Shown piece after piece: positions 1-11,989 of a stretch of 64,000 nucleotides of DNA (positions are counted from its first letter, which is position 1; every line of letters begins with the position of its first letter). Source of the stretch: Paracentrotus lividus. Taxonomy: Eukaryota > Echinodermata > Echinoidea > Camarodonta > Echinidae. Both the position numbers and the translations under genes were made by a program. The stretch is taken from positions 552,073 through 616,072 of the forward strand of contig CALNVZ010001433.1 in NCBI GenBank assembly GCA_940671915.1, given 5' to 3'. The notes under the pieces were generated by a model. The model was not told the DNA's origin. It made no database searches and was given only the letters and a program-made list of their open reading frames with translations.

Positions 1-772
1 GGGAGACCGGGGATGGACGTTACAAAATTCACATTTTGGGCCATGTAATTATAATGAAAGTACTCACACACTCAATTTTGGGTCTGTAGAAGACATTTTT
101 TTGTAACAACCTACCCCGTATACGGGGTAAGTTGTTACACCATACGGGGTAAATTGTTACTATATGTAAACATACGGGGTAATTTGTTACAATGTGTAAA
201 TCTCTTATACCATACTTTTGTTTCAACTTTCTAGTTTCTTGGTATCGTTAAGAATAGATCAAGTAGAGCTCTAGAATAGACTAATGTAATAATAGAAATA
301 TCAAAATATTAACACCTGAAAATGGAAACAAAATTACTTTACATGTGTAATGTAATTGGGGTAGGTTGTTACATGGACATGGGGTAGGTTGTTGTAACAA
401 CCTACCCCATGGGTGATTTTACACATAAAATCAACTGTAGCACAGCAATTAGGCAGAATTACAGGGCATGGCTCAGGGGTGTATTAGTGACATAATATAC
501 TTTATTCACAATAACAGACTATCATTATGTGCCTTCAGTTGTAAGAACTATTACAAATTTTAATTTTTGTCAAAATTTCACTTGGAACTGTAAAAAATGG
601 TTTTGTTGATTTACTTTTTAATAAAACAACGGAGAAACCTCACGACCGGTAGTTCATCACAGCTATGTGTAGGCTGCATATAGATGCCAGTTAGCACGAA
701 CTCTCTAGTTCCAACTTAGCTCACTGAGAACTGTAACAATTGACCCGCGTAACTTCCATCCCCGGTCTCCCC
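1..772. mobile_element. MITE family A, copy 1 (first base cut by window edge)
   Basis: Non-autonomous DNA transposon. It opens with GGGAGACCGGGGATGGA and closes with the reverse complement (TCCATCCCCGGTCTCCCC), giving terminal inverted repeats of about 20 bp. A second, near-complete copy lies at 20,013-20,876 and aligns along its whole length, which fixes both ends; by comparison one leading G is missing here because the window starts inside the element. No coding capacity is seen; short ORFs inside are chance. The interior is filled with GGGGTARRTTGTTAC and its reverse complement. Superfamily is not certain; the other copy has a TA target duplication. Confidence 0.85.
103..410. repeat. GTAACAACCTACCCC inverted and direct repeats inside MITE A
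   Basis: The motif GTAACAACCTACCCC or its complement occurs about six times. At 103-138 two copies form a 36 bp near-perfect palindrome centred on GTATAC. At 379-410 two copies form a hairpin with a perfect 15 bp stem and a 2-base loop. The same arrangement is kept in the copy near 20.2-20.5 kb, so it belongs to the element. These could be transposase binding sites (inference). Confidence 0.8.
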
Positions 773-1449
773 GTATTATATATTCCACCTTTATGAAGGA
801 CACTGTACTTTCTCTTGCCCGATATGTATTCTCTTTCTTTCTCCCTTCCACGTACATCTTTGACAAAAGTAACTTATTTGTTGTTGTCATAATCATGATA
901 ATATAAGTTGAGTTGAGGGAGTAAATTTGATTTTTTTTTTTTGTAACCATCAGCCCAAAAGGGGTGCCAATTTCGTTAAAAATGTCCTCTCCGAAATCGG
1001 TGGTTAATACGCATTGTTAGACATCACTTGACGAACATTTGTTTTTGCCTGTAAGAACATTTGCAACAAACTAATATTAATAATGTTTATTTTACCCACA
1101 TCCTCTTATTTTTCAGACAGTTCACGTTACAGTGTAGTCAAATCATATTCCGTCAAAAACGTCCTCTCCGAAATATGAAGTGATTAGCTTTACGTGTAAA
1201 AAAAATGAACCCTGTAGAAAAATAAGTTGGTTATCTCATGCCTCCTAATTTAAGAGCAATATCATTTTACTCGTCTGTAGTCCAAATGCAAAAATTATAT
1301 GAGGTAGAAGTATGACACTTAGCAGACTTATTTATTGTAATATACCTCAAATACATGCTAAGTGTCAGAACATTTGGTAAAATGGGGAGGGTGGATTCGC
1401 CCCCACCGTTGGTCGTGAGATGACCAAAATAATCATGCCCATTGAAGGT
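773..1449. other. Intergenic, no gene recognised
   Basis: AT-rich sequence without a credible ORF. The first ~45 bp (ATTCCACCTTTATGAAGGACA and neighbours) resembles 21,130-21,160, so part is an unnamed dispersed repeat. AATGTCCTCTCCGAAAT at about 981 and ACGTCCTCTCCGAAAT at about 1,159 form a short direct repeat. Confidence 0.5.
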
Positions 1450-1574
1450 TATAGTAGGGGCTACTATGAAATCCAGCTGGATAATCGTGCCAAAATTGAT
1501 GTTATTCGCTAACTTTGTCAATTTGGGGTGCTGAATCCAAAAAACTTTGGTTCCATTTTTTCAACCACGTCTTG

Positions 1575-2425
1575 GGCCGCCATTTTGGATTTCAAAATGG
1601 CCGCCCTAGAAAATCATATTTTTACCTATATTTTACCTTATAAGCATTGTAGGGGGTTCAAATTTGGTGCAAAAGTCATTTTTATCATTCCAACTTATCT
1701 GCTACATCTGTTTTTGAAATTACGACTCATTTTGATTGGCCGCCATCTTGAAATTCAAAATGGCCGCCAAAGCTAGTCTATTTTTACTTTATCTTCAGTC
1801 TTGAGTACCATAAAAGTTTAAAAGTAGCAAGAATCTCAGTGTTTATGGTGCCCTTCATGCTCCAATGAAAATAAACCAATAATATTGGGTCAGGAGTATT
1901 GGCGGCCATTTTGAAATACAAAATGGCCGCCATACTAAAATCATATTTTGACATACATGTATATCTCATGTTGTAAGCATTGTAAGAGGTTCAAATTTGG
2001 TTTATAATGCATGCATATGATGTGTGACATGATAATACATCATTTTCCGAGAATATGGTTCATTTTATTCGCCATCTTGAAATTCAAAATGGCCGCCAGT
2101 GCTATCCTATTTTCACTTGTATCTCAGGTTTCAAGCACCTTAGATATAGAAGGTTAAACATTGCAATAATGTCAAAGTTTATGAGGCCCTACGTACTTGA
2201 ATGAAAATTTACTATCTATAATGGTTAGTAAAGTAGAATTGGTGGCATTTTGAATTAAAAATGGCCACCATACTTACTGTGCATGTACTATATAGTCGCT
2301 CTTTAGCTGATTGTAATTGGAGAGAATAGCATTATGCCTCCAAAGATGATATAATGTGCTAATTAAACATAGTTTCCCGCTTATAAATGCAAAGAGGCAG
2401 CTATCTTGTTATTCAAAATGGCTGC
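1575..2425. repeat. Left arm array: six ~165 bp units centred on an ATGGC palindrome
   Basis: Six palindromic cores of the form GGCSGCCATYTTGAAATTC joined to its complement are centred near 1,590, 1,753, 1,916, 2,084, 2,255 and 2,411, a spacing of 156-171 bp. Between them the sequence alternates (for example TTCAAATTTGGT then AAAGTTTATGRKGCCC), so the true unit may be a dimer. The cores resemble paired, inverted CAAAATGGCSGCC motifs. Conservation decays toward the inside of the element (the core at 2,411 is weakest). Confidence 0.8.
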
Positions 2426-2429
2426 CATG

Positions 2430-4900
2430 CAGTAATAACGGCAACACACAATGATAGTCAGTGATCTTGTGAAAGGTGCTGGCCAAGAGAATGATGCTGC
2501 TTCGAGGTAAACAATTACAAAGAGTGCGATCGATACTTCTCTGTTCTTCACATGGACGTTTACATGTATCCCTCTTCACAATCAAAAGTCTTTCTCAAGG
2601 AGCAAGATGTTGTTGGCCCTCAAAACAGTCATAACCCCCTGATATTGACCTCATGTCAGAGAACTGGAACTGATATTTTCAACAGGGAACAAAAGCCGGA
2701 TTTTTTTTCGGATTGGTGAAAATAATGAAATTGCATTAGCATTGAATCAGGTCTCTTTGCCCCATCAAATTCAATCCGCCAAATATCCACAGGGAAGTGG
2801 TTCAAACGTGATGTAGAATTCCACATGACCAAAAGCACGGTATGCTATGATCTCCTGATGAGCACTGTCTTGAGCACTATGATTCGCAAGGAGGTAGGCC
2901 CATAATTATGAGAGACATAATGGCATCAACTTGGTCTTTATGGAGGTTACTGAAATGATCAAACTAACAAAATTATGAGATGGCAAGATTTTTACTGAAC
3001 TACATGAAGCAGATTGTGAGTTTGCCTCATTTATGAGCTAGCAGACAATGAGACCTGTATCTACATCTCAATTCTGTTGAAGAACAGTCAATGTACTACT
3101 ATGCACACGACTTGCTTTCGACTCTACCTCTTAAATACTTCAGGCAACCACATCAGGCGGAAGGGAGGTCACATCTGCAGGGTTTGGTAAGATAGTGAGA
3201 ACATTTCTGGAGATGAGTCATAGATTCTTCCTCTCAAATTTCACAAAATGGCTGGCCTTCAGCATCAAAGCCCTATGTGGCCACGGGCTGACACTGTGGC
3301 ACAGACTCAAGCCAGGTGGACCAAAAGTCTAACCTCTGGATGTGGGGGAATTGGTTTAGGGGTTCGATCAGCAGAGTGTAAGAAACTTTGCCTGAATCTA
3401 TGTTTGCTTTACCTAAATACCATTGAAGAGAGGGTGGAGTGGGTCATTTTCATCAGTAGAATCCATGTTTTCACGCTTAAATTTCACTTTTTGGAAAGTG
3501 CTAACTTCCCGATGAGTTCATAGGCGATGCTACTCAAGATAAAATGTTGTCTACTTGGGTTTGGTCTAGACATCCTGTGATGATCCTTTGAGGCATGGGG
3601 CGACCTGCCCCAGATAGGTCATGCACAGGACTGATGATGCAGAGGGCAAGGGCTGTTGTACGGATGGTTGCTGTGATGCATTACAGGCAGAATTCATGAT
3701 CCCCAATCTGGCATCCAATTCAAAAGCTTGTTTGTTGACCCAATAATGGAATAGCTCATCAGAGAACCCAAAGTTGTATTAGGTATTACAGGATGAATGT
3801 AAAACGAGAAAGCATTGACTAGACTTTTTCTGGTTGCCCCTGAATGTTTCAACTCCATTCAACAGAAGACTTCGAGGACCAATGATCCCAACAGTAATGT
3901 GGTGTCTTACGTGGAGTGGAAGCATTCAATGAAGATAATCTTGAGTTAGATGCATAAAAAAGTCAGGTTCCAAGAATTTGCATCTGGAAGAATCAAGTAA
4001 TCAGTCATGAAAAACATCTTGGATAAAATGACAAAGGTCGAAATGAAGAAATTCATCTCTTGCATACAAGAAGAAGATATAATGCAATATTGGAGCCAAG
4101 CTCACCAGAACTTCTCGCAAGAATTATGGTTGTTAAAAAAATCCAGATCTGCCATGATTCAGTCATTGGGATATATACAATTTGAAAGTAGGAATTATCT
4201 GTAATTCCATGCTCAATCTTTACCTCAGAAGGTCTTCTACTAATTCAGACAAGAGTTCATTCAACCATGTCATATAAGCACATGGGACTGTACCTAATAG
4301 TAATACACTGTAGCCATCCTAAAGGCCAGGATAATGATAAGTCAAGTCCACACAGACATGACAGAAGCCACATCATAGCAAGAGGAGAAAGAGTGGAAAC
4401 ATCAGCAATACAGTGGCAGTTATCAAGGCCAAAATTAAGTCCCCATCAATAATTGAATGCTCCGAATTTGGTGCTGCCTTCGTTAGGAGTATCAGAAAAC
4501 AATGATGACACCCTCAAGGAACGAACTCGACGCAAAATGGCTATAGATACTGAGCAAGTGGAGTTTAAAACAAAGGGCTCAACAAACATAACTCGTGCCA
4601 CCCAAAATGATTCTGTCTCAAATCACACAAAGTTCTTACTGACATAATATCTTTGGAAGGCTGTTCTGCGCGATTGATAGCAAAAGTGCTTTGCTGACGT
4701 CTTCGGGAATGCAACATAATTATTCTATCAAGCCAGATGTGTTTGATCCAAAAGTCACCAATCGCACCCATGGGGAAGCAGATACCCTCATTCTATTGCA
4801 TTTACTGCATTTTCTCAAGAGCACCAGGGAAAACTATAAACATTAATGTTGTTAAAATATCATGCACTTTTACTTGTAAGGTGCTTGCAAGCTGATATAT
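2430..4900. other. Core of foldback element, possible decayed coding sequence
   Basis: Less AT-rich than its surroundings, with only short ORFs in several frames (for example 3,248-3,523, 4,007-4,204 and 4,453-4,647, all +), as expected of an eroded coding region. In one + frame, 4,640-4,810 reads FGRLFCAIDSKSALL, then HGEADTLILLHLLHF. The second string resembles the HEEADTxILLHA motif I recall from transposon-associated proteins of cnidarians and echinoderms. That match is from memory and weak. No transposase catalytic signature was found. Confidence 0.3.
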
Positions 4901-4920
4901 GATCACTATAGGACTATCTT

Positions 4921-5475
4921 CGGTGGCCATTTTGAATTTCAAGATGGCTGCCTATAAAAATTAACAGTAGTTTCATTTTTTTTAATAGATGTATTATAAT
5001 GTTTGACATGATAAGAATGCCTTTACGCATGATTTGAACCTCTTTCAATGCTTACAACATGAGTATGTTAAAATACCATTTTCTATGGTGGCACGTACAT
5101 ATAAGTATCGTATGGCAGCCGTTTTGAATTTCAAAATGGCCACCAATTTTATTTATTAACCATTATAGTGAGTAAATTTTCATTCAAGAATGAAGGGCAT
5201 CATAAACTTTGATATTATTGCAATGACCAACCTCCTAAATGCTTGGAACCTGAGATACAAGTAAAAATAGGTTAGCTATGGCGGCCATTTTGAATTTCAA
5301 GATGGCGACCTACTCATATAAATGATATTATCGGAAAAATGATGTATTATAATGTCTGACATCATATACATGCATTTTAAACCAAATTTTAACCTTTTAC
5401 CATGCTTAGAGCATGAGATATATGTAAAAATACAGTTTTCTACGGCGGCCATTTTGAATTCCAAAATGGCGGCCC
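4921..5475. repeat. Right arm array: four ~165-195 bp units, inverted relative to the left arm
   Basis: Palindromic cores (GGCCATTTTGAATTTCAA + GATGGC or AATGGC) are centred near 4,936, 5,130, 5,296 and 5,460, spaced 194, 166 and 164 bp. The outermost unit is followed by GGCCCAAGACGTGGTTGG, the exact reverse complement of the start of the left array. Confidence 0.8.
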
Positions 5476-5612
5476 AAGACGTGGTTGGAAAAAATGGAAC
5501 CAAAGTTTTTTTTATTCAGCACCCCCAAATTGACAAAGTTAGCCAATAAAATCAATTTTGGCACGAAAATCCAGCTGGCTTTATTATTTCGACATAACAG
5601 CCTCTACTATTA

Positions 5613-6584
5613 AGACTATTTTTTCATTTAATGAAGACACTCCTTGTAAATGTATATTTTTGGAAAGGAAATTTCATGAGCAATTCAAATTTGTTGAAAT
5701 ATTAAGGGTCAGAGGAACGGGGGACTTAAATAGGGGCACTGAATTAAAAATTTGAGCCCTTCAAAAATAATTTAAAAATCCCCACATAAGATCTAATTAC
5801 TTTACCCTGTGTTGTTATGACTGCCATTTTTGACATCCTCGGGAAATATCCTTTCAGAATATATATATATTTTTGTAGTGAGAGGCTTAAAATGTTTAAC
5901 GTTATGACATTTTGATCCTTAAAGGGGCAAGATTTTTTAGATTTTTCAATCGGTGGTGTAACATCAAAAAGGGCGACTTGGGGGCGAGTTCCCAACGCAT
6001 GGCTTTGTTATTTACTTTTTAAAGCATAATGATGATTTCGGAGACATTCCAACCATTTTATAGGTATTTAAATGGTCAAATGAATTAAAATTACTAAAAT
6101 CATCTAAATATGCTTGGTGTTCTTAATAATTTTGGCCACCACTGTAGTTATGATTGTATTGATGTATTTGTGATCACAGACATGCTTATATAACCAGTAT
6201 TTTTGTCATTTAATCGTTTTTCTCTGAAAGAGGTCAATTGTTTCGCCAAAGCTTGGATACACGTTATAACAAGATGTTAGAATTTTGGTTATCAATTGCT
6301 GGGGGTATTATTAAATGTGAAGTGGTTGATTACACTGGCATAATCATTTTGCTAAGATGTTTGTATAATTAAGAGCACGATATTCGAAGTTAGCATTTCT
6401 CAGCCATTTTTGTCGGAAAACCGTTTGTTCGAGCATAAATCTTGTTTACGCAACAACTAATTTTTCCTAAAATTCCTAGAGCAATTTTATTCTTTTTACA
6501 AGATTTAAAATGATTGATGATGTGATTTTACAAAATAGCGTCTAGATGACGTCACATTATGCTAATGAGCTACAAAAGATTTCA
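5613..6584. other. Intergenic, no gene recognised
   Basis: AT-rich with no ORF above 85 codons that resembles a protein and no clear repeat pair inside the window. Confidence 0.5.
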
Positions 6585-6714
6585 GTGCTCAGATCTTATA
6601 AGGATCTATTATTGCTGAAAATTTGATATACTTTAATGCATTATTTTTTGAGTTATCGTGTCTACAAAAGTTGTACAGGCGAATAAAAATAAAGAGGAGG
6701 GGAAAAAAGAAGAT

Positions 6715-6826
6715 TCGGACAGTCACAAGAGGTGGTATGTATACAGCATACCACCTAAAAAAAAAGAAAAAAAGAAGATTCAGACAATAACAAGAGGTGC
6801 TATGTACATTCGTACATACCACCTAA
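6715..6826. repeat. Tandem pair of hairpins with GGTGGTATG stems
   Basis: Two ~60 bp units, each reading AGAAGATTCRGACA then a hairpin. Hairpin 1 (6,730-6,756) has a perfect 10 bp stem AGGTGGTATG. Hairpin 2 (6,795-6,824) has a 13 bp stem with one mismatch. Both end in CCACCTAAAAA. Confidence 0.75.
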
Positions 6827-7195
6827 AAACATAAGGAAATAGAGGAAAAACAAAGAAATACATGAAGAAAGAGAGAAAAAACATTAAAATATATAAGGAA
6901 AAAGAGGAAAACAAAGAAATACATTATGTTGATTATGTTCAACATGTTGACAAAATACCATGTACATTTTACTGGTGAAGTCTAATAAATTCAGTTCATT
7001 AAAAGGGAAAGGAAAAACTACATAAGGAAAGAGAGAAAAACAAACAAATACATAAAGAAACAGAAAAGTAATGAAATAGAGAAAAACAATAAAATACCTA
7101 AGGAAACAGAGGAAAAACAAAGGAATACATAGAGAAAAGAGGAAACCAATGAAATACATAAGGAAAAGAGAAAAACAAGGAAATACATTAAAAAA
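6827..7195. repeat. Purine-rich irregular tandem repeat
   Basis: One strand is almost wholly A and G with a degenerate unit ACAAAGAAATACATAAGGAAA of about 25-30 bp. It is interrupted at about 6,925-7,005 by ordinary sequence. The ORF on the opposite strand (Phe/Leu-rich) is a by-product of composition. Confidence 0.75.
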
Positions 7196-7205
7196 TTAAA
7201 ATTTT

Positions 7206-7398
7206 CCTACCTTGACAGATTTTGGTAGTTTTCTCTGAGATTTCTCACTTGTTGTTGTCGAATACAGCATTCAACACTTACCCAGCAAGACCTCCTGACC
7301 AATAGATGCCGGTATTTCAATTAGTTGATCTTATGTTGGCAGCTAGGGCTGGACATGTGGTGACCGTCCGATATTCCCTACTGTCCGGTATTCCCTAC
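7206..7398 (+). repeat. Dispersed repeat C, copy 1, ending in GTCCGGTATTCCCTAC
   Basis: This 193 bp stretch matches 13,714-13,905 in the same orientation over its full length, from CCTACCTTGACAGATT to TCCGGTATTCCCTAC, with scattered substitutions. The 3' end contains two copies of the GTCCGRTATTCCCTAC motif that also ends the element around 12.3-13.9 kb. It is therefore likely one end of a related transposon. Confidence 0.8.
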
Positions 7399-8399
7399 AT
7401 CTACCCTACATGAAAAATTAAGATTTACATCCTTGAGAAATCCTAATTACATATTTATCAAATGATTTACATTTAAATCTAATCTCGAATTTGAGAGATC
7501 ATAATTCATGAATCCCCAACAGGGCGTAGACACCGGGGGGGGGGGGTGCATCCCTGAATTAAAAGATGGGGATGGCATGTACAATCCAGGGGCCGCGGAG
7601 CGTTTTTGAAAGTGGAGGGGCTGAGCCGAAAGTGGGGGGGGGGGTGCTGAACAGGCTAAAAATCACAAATGTATGGTCATTTTTGCGTTTTTGTACACGT
7701 TGGCTGGAAAAAAAGTGGCGGCTGCAGCCCCCCCCCCCAAGCTGAAAGCTGAAATGGGCTTTCCACACTCATGTTTCTTTCATCATGTCCACGGAACTCT
7801 AACAATTTTCGCTCGCGCTTATTATTGTTATTATTTTTATTTATTTATTATTATTATTTTCATTATTAAAATCCAGATTAATTATTTTTATTACCTATTA
7901 TATCTTTAAGCAACATAGAGTTTCACATTTTGGCAGTCATACGAATTTTTGTAGTGTGTTTCTGAGTAGGGTTGGAATATATGTTTATTATGAACAAAAA
8001 ATTAGGCGTTTAAAATCTGAAACAAGGTGAGTGAGTTTTCTGAATTTTATTGGATAAGTTTTCAAACACCCCTCCCCCCGACGGCCCCAAGATTATAACA
8101 AAATTGGGATGTGTTAAGGTTCACATACGCAAGGCGTCACTGCAATGTTGCAGTTTTAAAACAAATGATGAGTTTACATACATAGATACGGGAGGGTCTT
8201 GAAGGTGCCCGCCCTCGTAAAAATAGAAAGCCCCCCCCCCCCGACGACAAAAAAAAATAAATAATAATAAATAAATAAAATGGTTGGGTAGGCCTTTTTT
8301 CCATCCCGCATGAAATGTTTTATTGAAATTGTTTTCTTGAACTTATTAGAGTTTGTTGTGTTTTGGTGTCAGACAGTCATACATCCAGGGGAAAGGGGG

Positions 8400-8700
8400 C
8401 CGCCCCTTAATAACAAAAAACAATGAAAAAGTGCCCTAGAATGGGTATACCACCGCCACCCCCACATGTAACCACATGTAACCAAAATGTTTCAGTAGGG
8501 TACACGCAGGTAACATGGGCCTCTTAAGCTCATTTGCCTTATTTGAATAAAATCACAAAATGACACACAGTCTAATCTTTGTTTACATGAATCAATAACT
8601 ACTGCTCTAACTTTTATTGTGAAGAAAACAATTATCACCAACCCCCCTGTCTGCAATATTCAAATGTTGACGTCATCACCAAATAGCCCATATTGGCATA
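8400..8700. repeat. Partial copy of the 12.33-12.5 kb repeat end
   Basis: From about 8,497 (GTAGGGTACACGCAGG) through CTTAAGCTCATTTGC, AATAAAATCACAAAA and TGACGTCATC it parallels 12,326-12,500. It looks like the opposite end of the transposon family whose other end is repeat C. Confidence 0.5.
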
Positions 8701-8710
8701 TGTATTTAAA

Positions 8711-9320
8711 GGTGGACTCCGGGCTGAAATTATAAAGTTTTGTAAAGTAAAGTAAAATTTAAAAAGCACAACACAGAAAATTTCGTCAAAATCGGATGAA
8801 AAATAACAAAGTTATGCATTTTTTTAGGTATTGAATTTTTTTCGTAAAACAGTTTTTGGCATTGTCATATTGTCTCATTTGAATATTTGAATATTCAAAT
8901 GAGCAAAATGATGATGTCACAGTCCCCCTACCTCTTGTGTATTTTATTATATGAAATCCTATTTTTCTCATTTTTTCATATATTGCGTATACAGAAAATC
9001 TATCCCACATACTGAAATAGGTAAAAGCACTAGTGACCTTAAACATTCCACAAGGATTAATCCCTTTTTTTATGTCCTTGGGGGAGAAAATCTTGATAAT
9101 TGGTATTTCATACAATAGAATACAAAGAAAGTAGGGGGACTGAGACATCATCAATTTGCCAATTTGAAGATGGCAAAAACTGTTTCCTAAAAAAATTCAA
9201 AACCTAAGAAACTTCATAACTTTGCTATTTGTGATCCGATTTCGATAAAATTTTCAGTGTTATGCTTTTTAGATTTTACTTTATTTTTCTAATAATGCAA
9301 ATCTCCAGCCCGGAGGAGTC
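8711..9320. mobile_element. MITE F, ~610 bp, TIRs over 200 bp
   Basis: Left end GGTGGACTCCGGGCTG and right end CAGCCCGGAGGAGTC are inverted. The match continues inward through AAAATTTCGTCAAAATCGGAT, AAGTTATGCATTTTTTTAGG, GTTTTTGCCAT and GTCACAGTCCCCCTAC. ATTTAA lies on both sides (8,704-8,709 and 9,321-9,326), a possible target duplication. The 122-codon reverse-strand ORF inside is not protein-like. Confidence 0.8.
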
Positions 9321-9329
9321 ATTTAATGT

Positions 9330-10805
9330 ACTTTTTTTTAAAACTACAATGACTCTACTATGTCTGGAATTTGCTGAAAATGTTGAAAATAATTAACTTT
9401 GAGATATCGTTTGAAATTATAAGACCCTTCAGTGAATTCTTTGACTATTTTGTATATTATTTCTTTTTTAAATATTATTTTAATATTATTTTCATAATAC
9501 AAATCAATATAGGCTAAAAGTAGTAATTTTTGGTCCATTCCAAGTTTGATGAAAAGGAATACATTAGAAAAGTGCCATACATTATATTGTGCTTCACTTT
9601 TATTTCTGTTTAACAACTGTGATGTTCATACCTTTGTTTTCAAGGAGCAATGCCATATCTTATTGGCAACGAGTCTACACTAGCTCGCGATTTGAGTCTC
9701 GAAAGTCGTGGAGATGTCTCCTGAGTCTCAGGAGAGGTGCGGGGATATTGATTTAAAAGTCTTTCCAGTTGCTAGCTGCAAGCAACCTGACATCGCCGAT
9801 ACTCTTTTGTCTACTACTATACACAAAATCGGTCGCAACTAGTTCGCGACTCCAGTCTCTGTAGGCTTGCAGATGTCGCCGTGACATTTTCTGGGTCTCC
9901 AGGGAATCGCCCCCAAAAAATCAAACATTTCTGGCATTTTTTCAAAGTCTTTTAATTGATTTTTGGGGCAGATTTGAGGGGTTGTGCCGAATTTCCTCAG
10001 CAAAGCGAGCGCGAAGTGCGAGCGGAAATGTTTGAGGTTAAATGAACCAAATCTTGCATTAAAAAAAAAAATACTGCATTGATTACCAATGAATTTAACA
10101 AACATGCCGTACCAGTAGGCCTAGGGTATGTGCCAAATTTTTATTTCCGTTAATCCATAAGTATACAGGCCTATTAAATCTAAGCGAGCAGAAGCGCAAG
10201 CTAAAAAAAAAAAAAAAAAAACAGACACAAAAAAAAACAAAAACAAAAAAACAAAAAATAAAAACAACCAATTTGGGTGCCTGAGCCCGATTTCGTTCAC
10301 CAATCTAATACCATGCGAGCAGAAAGTTTTTAGGCTAATGAACAGAATCTTGCAATATAAGAATCAGATAATGCTCAATTATTAAGGTAAAAAAACAACA
10401 CGTGGACCCGAAAGGATGGGATGGGGAGGGGAGGTTAATTCTGCAGAATATAGTCAGGCGCAGATCCAAGAAATCGAATTGAACTGATTCGTCGTGCCAA
10501 TTGTCAGGGGACAAAAGCGCTCTATATGTTACGCATGGGCCCGTAAGTTCATTGTGTGACTCTGGTCTGCGTCCGCTACTGTATGCGAAACGTATACACC
10601 TCTAGTAGATAAAGTAATTCAACCTAATTTATTTTATGTTAAAGATTTGTGTACTCTGCAATTTTTTGGCAATAATAAGTATAAATACAATTAAATAAAA
10701 TGTAGATAAATAGACTATAGAAATAGAGCTGTTTGAAGAAAGATTAATATTAATTCACTGGAAATACTAAAATAAGTAAGGCTTAAACATACATTAAAAT
10801 ATAAT
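9330..10805. other. Intergenic, no gene recognised
   Basis: Contains GAGTCTCGAAAGTCGTGGAG and related Cys/Gly-like GC-richer words at 9,670-9,910, poorly duplicated ~165 bp apart (TAGCTCGCGAT at about 9,681 and TAGTTCGCGACT at about 9,840), and an A-rich tract at 10,203-10,265. No credible ORF. Confidence 0.5.
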
Positions 10806-10807
10806 AA

Positions 10808-11000
10808 AAGCAAATAATGGAGACTATGCATTACGCCAAGTTTTTATTCTTCTTCTCCATTTTTTAAGGACCTCGATCCGTCCTTCGGAGGAGTATAATT
10901 TACAAAATTATATTCCTGATGAAGACGCAGGTCCGTCGAAAATTGGACATAAAATGAATAAAGAAGTTGGCGTAAATGCATTATCCCGACTATTTGCTCT
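10808..11000. mobile_element. Small hairpin MITE with ATGCATTACGCCAA ends
   Basis: AGCAAATA...ATGCATTACGCCAA at 10,809-10,839 is inverted at 10,967-11,000 (TTGGCGTAAATGCATTA ... TATTTGCT). The inside also folds (CTTCGGAGGAGTATAATT / AATTATATTCCTGATGAAG). About 190 bp, no coding capacity. It abuts the right arm of the 7.4-11.4 kb composite. Confidence 0.7.
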
Positions 11001-11404
11001 TTGTTTGATGACTGCCAAAATGTGAAACTCTATGTTGCTTAAAGATAATAGTAATATAAATAAATAATCTGAATTTAATAATGAAAATAATATAATAATA
11101 ATAAAAATAACAATAATAACGCGCGAGCGAAAAATTGTTAGAGTTCCGTGGACATGATGGAAGAAACACGAGTGTGGAAGCCCATTTCAGCTTTAAAAAA
11201 AATATCACCCGCGTAAATTCGGGAGGGGTGATTGTACATGCCATCCCCCATCTTTTTAATTGAGGTATGCACCCCCCCCCCGGTGTCTACGCCCGTTCGG
11301 GATTCATGATTATGATCTGTCAAATTCGAGATTAGATTTAATGTAAATCATTTGATAAATATGTAATTAGGATTTCTCAAGGATGTAATCTTAATTTTTC
11401 ATGT

Positions 11405-11989
11405 AAAACCAAAGAACTACATTCATTAAAAATATATCCGCAACTAATGGTGGAAGCTAAGTTCGCGGAGATGGATTTAGACGAAATTGGACTACTTTTA
11501 GACTTGTTAGACGAGTTGTGAGACGGTTTTGAAACTTGTCGCGGAGACGTCTCCGATACTCTTTCTTCCGGCGGAGAAGCCTCCTATATTTTTATTATAT
11601 TATTTATTATTATTATTATTATTATTGTCGCGGCGACATCTCTCGACGCAGAGGTGGATCCACGGGTGGGTCGGGGGGGGGACGCGCCCCGATAATTTGA
11701 AAACCACTCATTGACCGTACATTTTAAACCGAAAATTTTGGTGCCTCCCCCCTCCTGTAATCCTGGACCCGTCACTACTGAGAAGGATAAGGGACGTCTT
11801 TAGACATAGTCCCAAATCAGCCTTAAACCCGCCTCCGTGAAATGAGATGCCACCATTATTCGCCATGCTAGTGCCTATGGTATTAACCACAACTAAATTA
11901 ATTCATATTGTATAATTCAGCTTACAAAATATTTCATTGGTGTTGAAAAACATTCTGATAAAAGAAAATACGATATGAGAAAAATCGGC
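11405..11989. other. Non-coding stretch with CGCGGAGACGTCTCC words and an (ATT)n tract
   Basis: TTCGCGGAGATGG at about 11,462, TCGCGGAGACGTCTCCG at about 11,539 and GTCGCGGCGACATCTC at about 11,627 belong to the same word family as the MITE at 28,537 and the sequence at 51,413-52,010. An ATT microsatellite occupies about 11,594-11,626. After 11,700 nothing is recognised. Confidence 0.5.

Larger units (their letters stand above)
1450..5612. mobile_element. Foldback-type element with long, internally repetitive inverted arms
   Basis: The stretch from about 1,450 inward and from about 5,612 inward are reverse complements: both ends carry ATCCAGCTGG, ATCAATTTTGGCACGA, CTTTGTCAATTTGGGG, GTGCTGAATCC (or the right-end equivalents) in the same order, followed by AACCACGTCTTGGGCCGCC. 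The arms (about 850 bp left, 500-700 bp right) are made of ~165 bp units. The core (2,430-4,850) has no long ORF. This fits a foldback or long-TIR DNA transposon. Exact termini and target duplication are not clear; end positions are within about 10 bp. A two-step inverted satellite insertion is an alternative. Confidence 0.75.
7409..11404. mobile_element. Composite flanked by long inverted arms (7,409-7,940 and 11,008-11,404)
   Basis: The left arm and the reverse complement of the right arm share, in order: CATGAAAAATTAAGATT, CATTTGATAAATATG, CGGGCGTAGACACCGG with a poly-C/G tract, GATGGGGGATGGCATGTAC, CCCATTTCAGCTT, TCCACGGAACTCTAACAA, CGCTCGCGC, an AT-rich trinucleotide tract and CATAGAGTTTCACATTTTGG. 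The left arm has about 130 bp extra near 7,590-7,740. The interior holds a MITE and non-coding DNA. It could be one long-TIR element or two inverted copies of a smaller element; no target duplication was found. Confidence 0.7.

Noticed and set aside
6884..7159. 91-codon reverse ORF rich in Phe and Leu, looking like membrane segments
   Set aside because: Produced by a purine-rich tandem repeat read on its complementary strand.
8786..9154. 122-codon reverse ORF
   Set aside because: Falls wholly inside a MITE with inverted ends and has Phe/Ile-rich composition with no domain.
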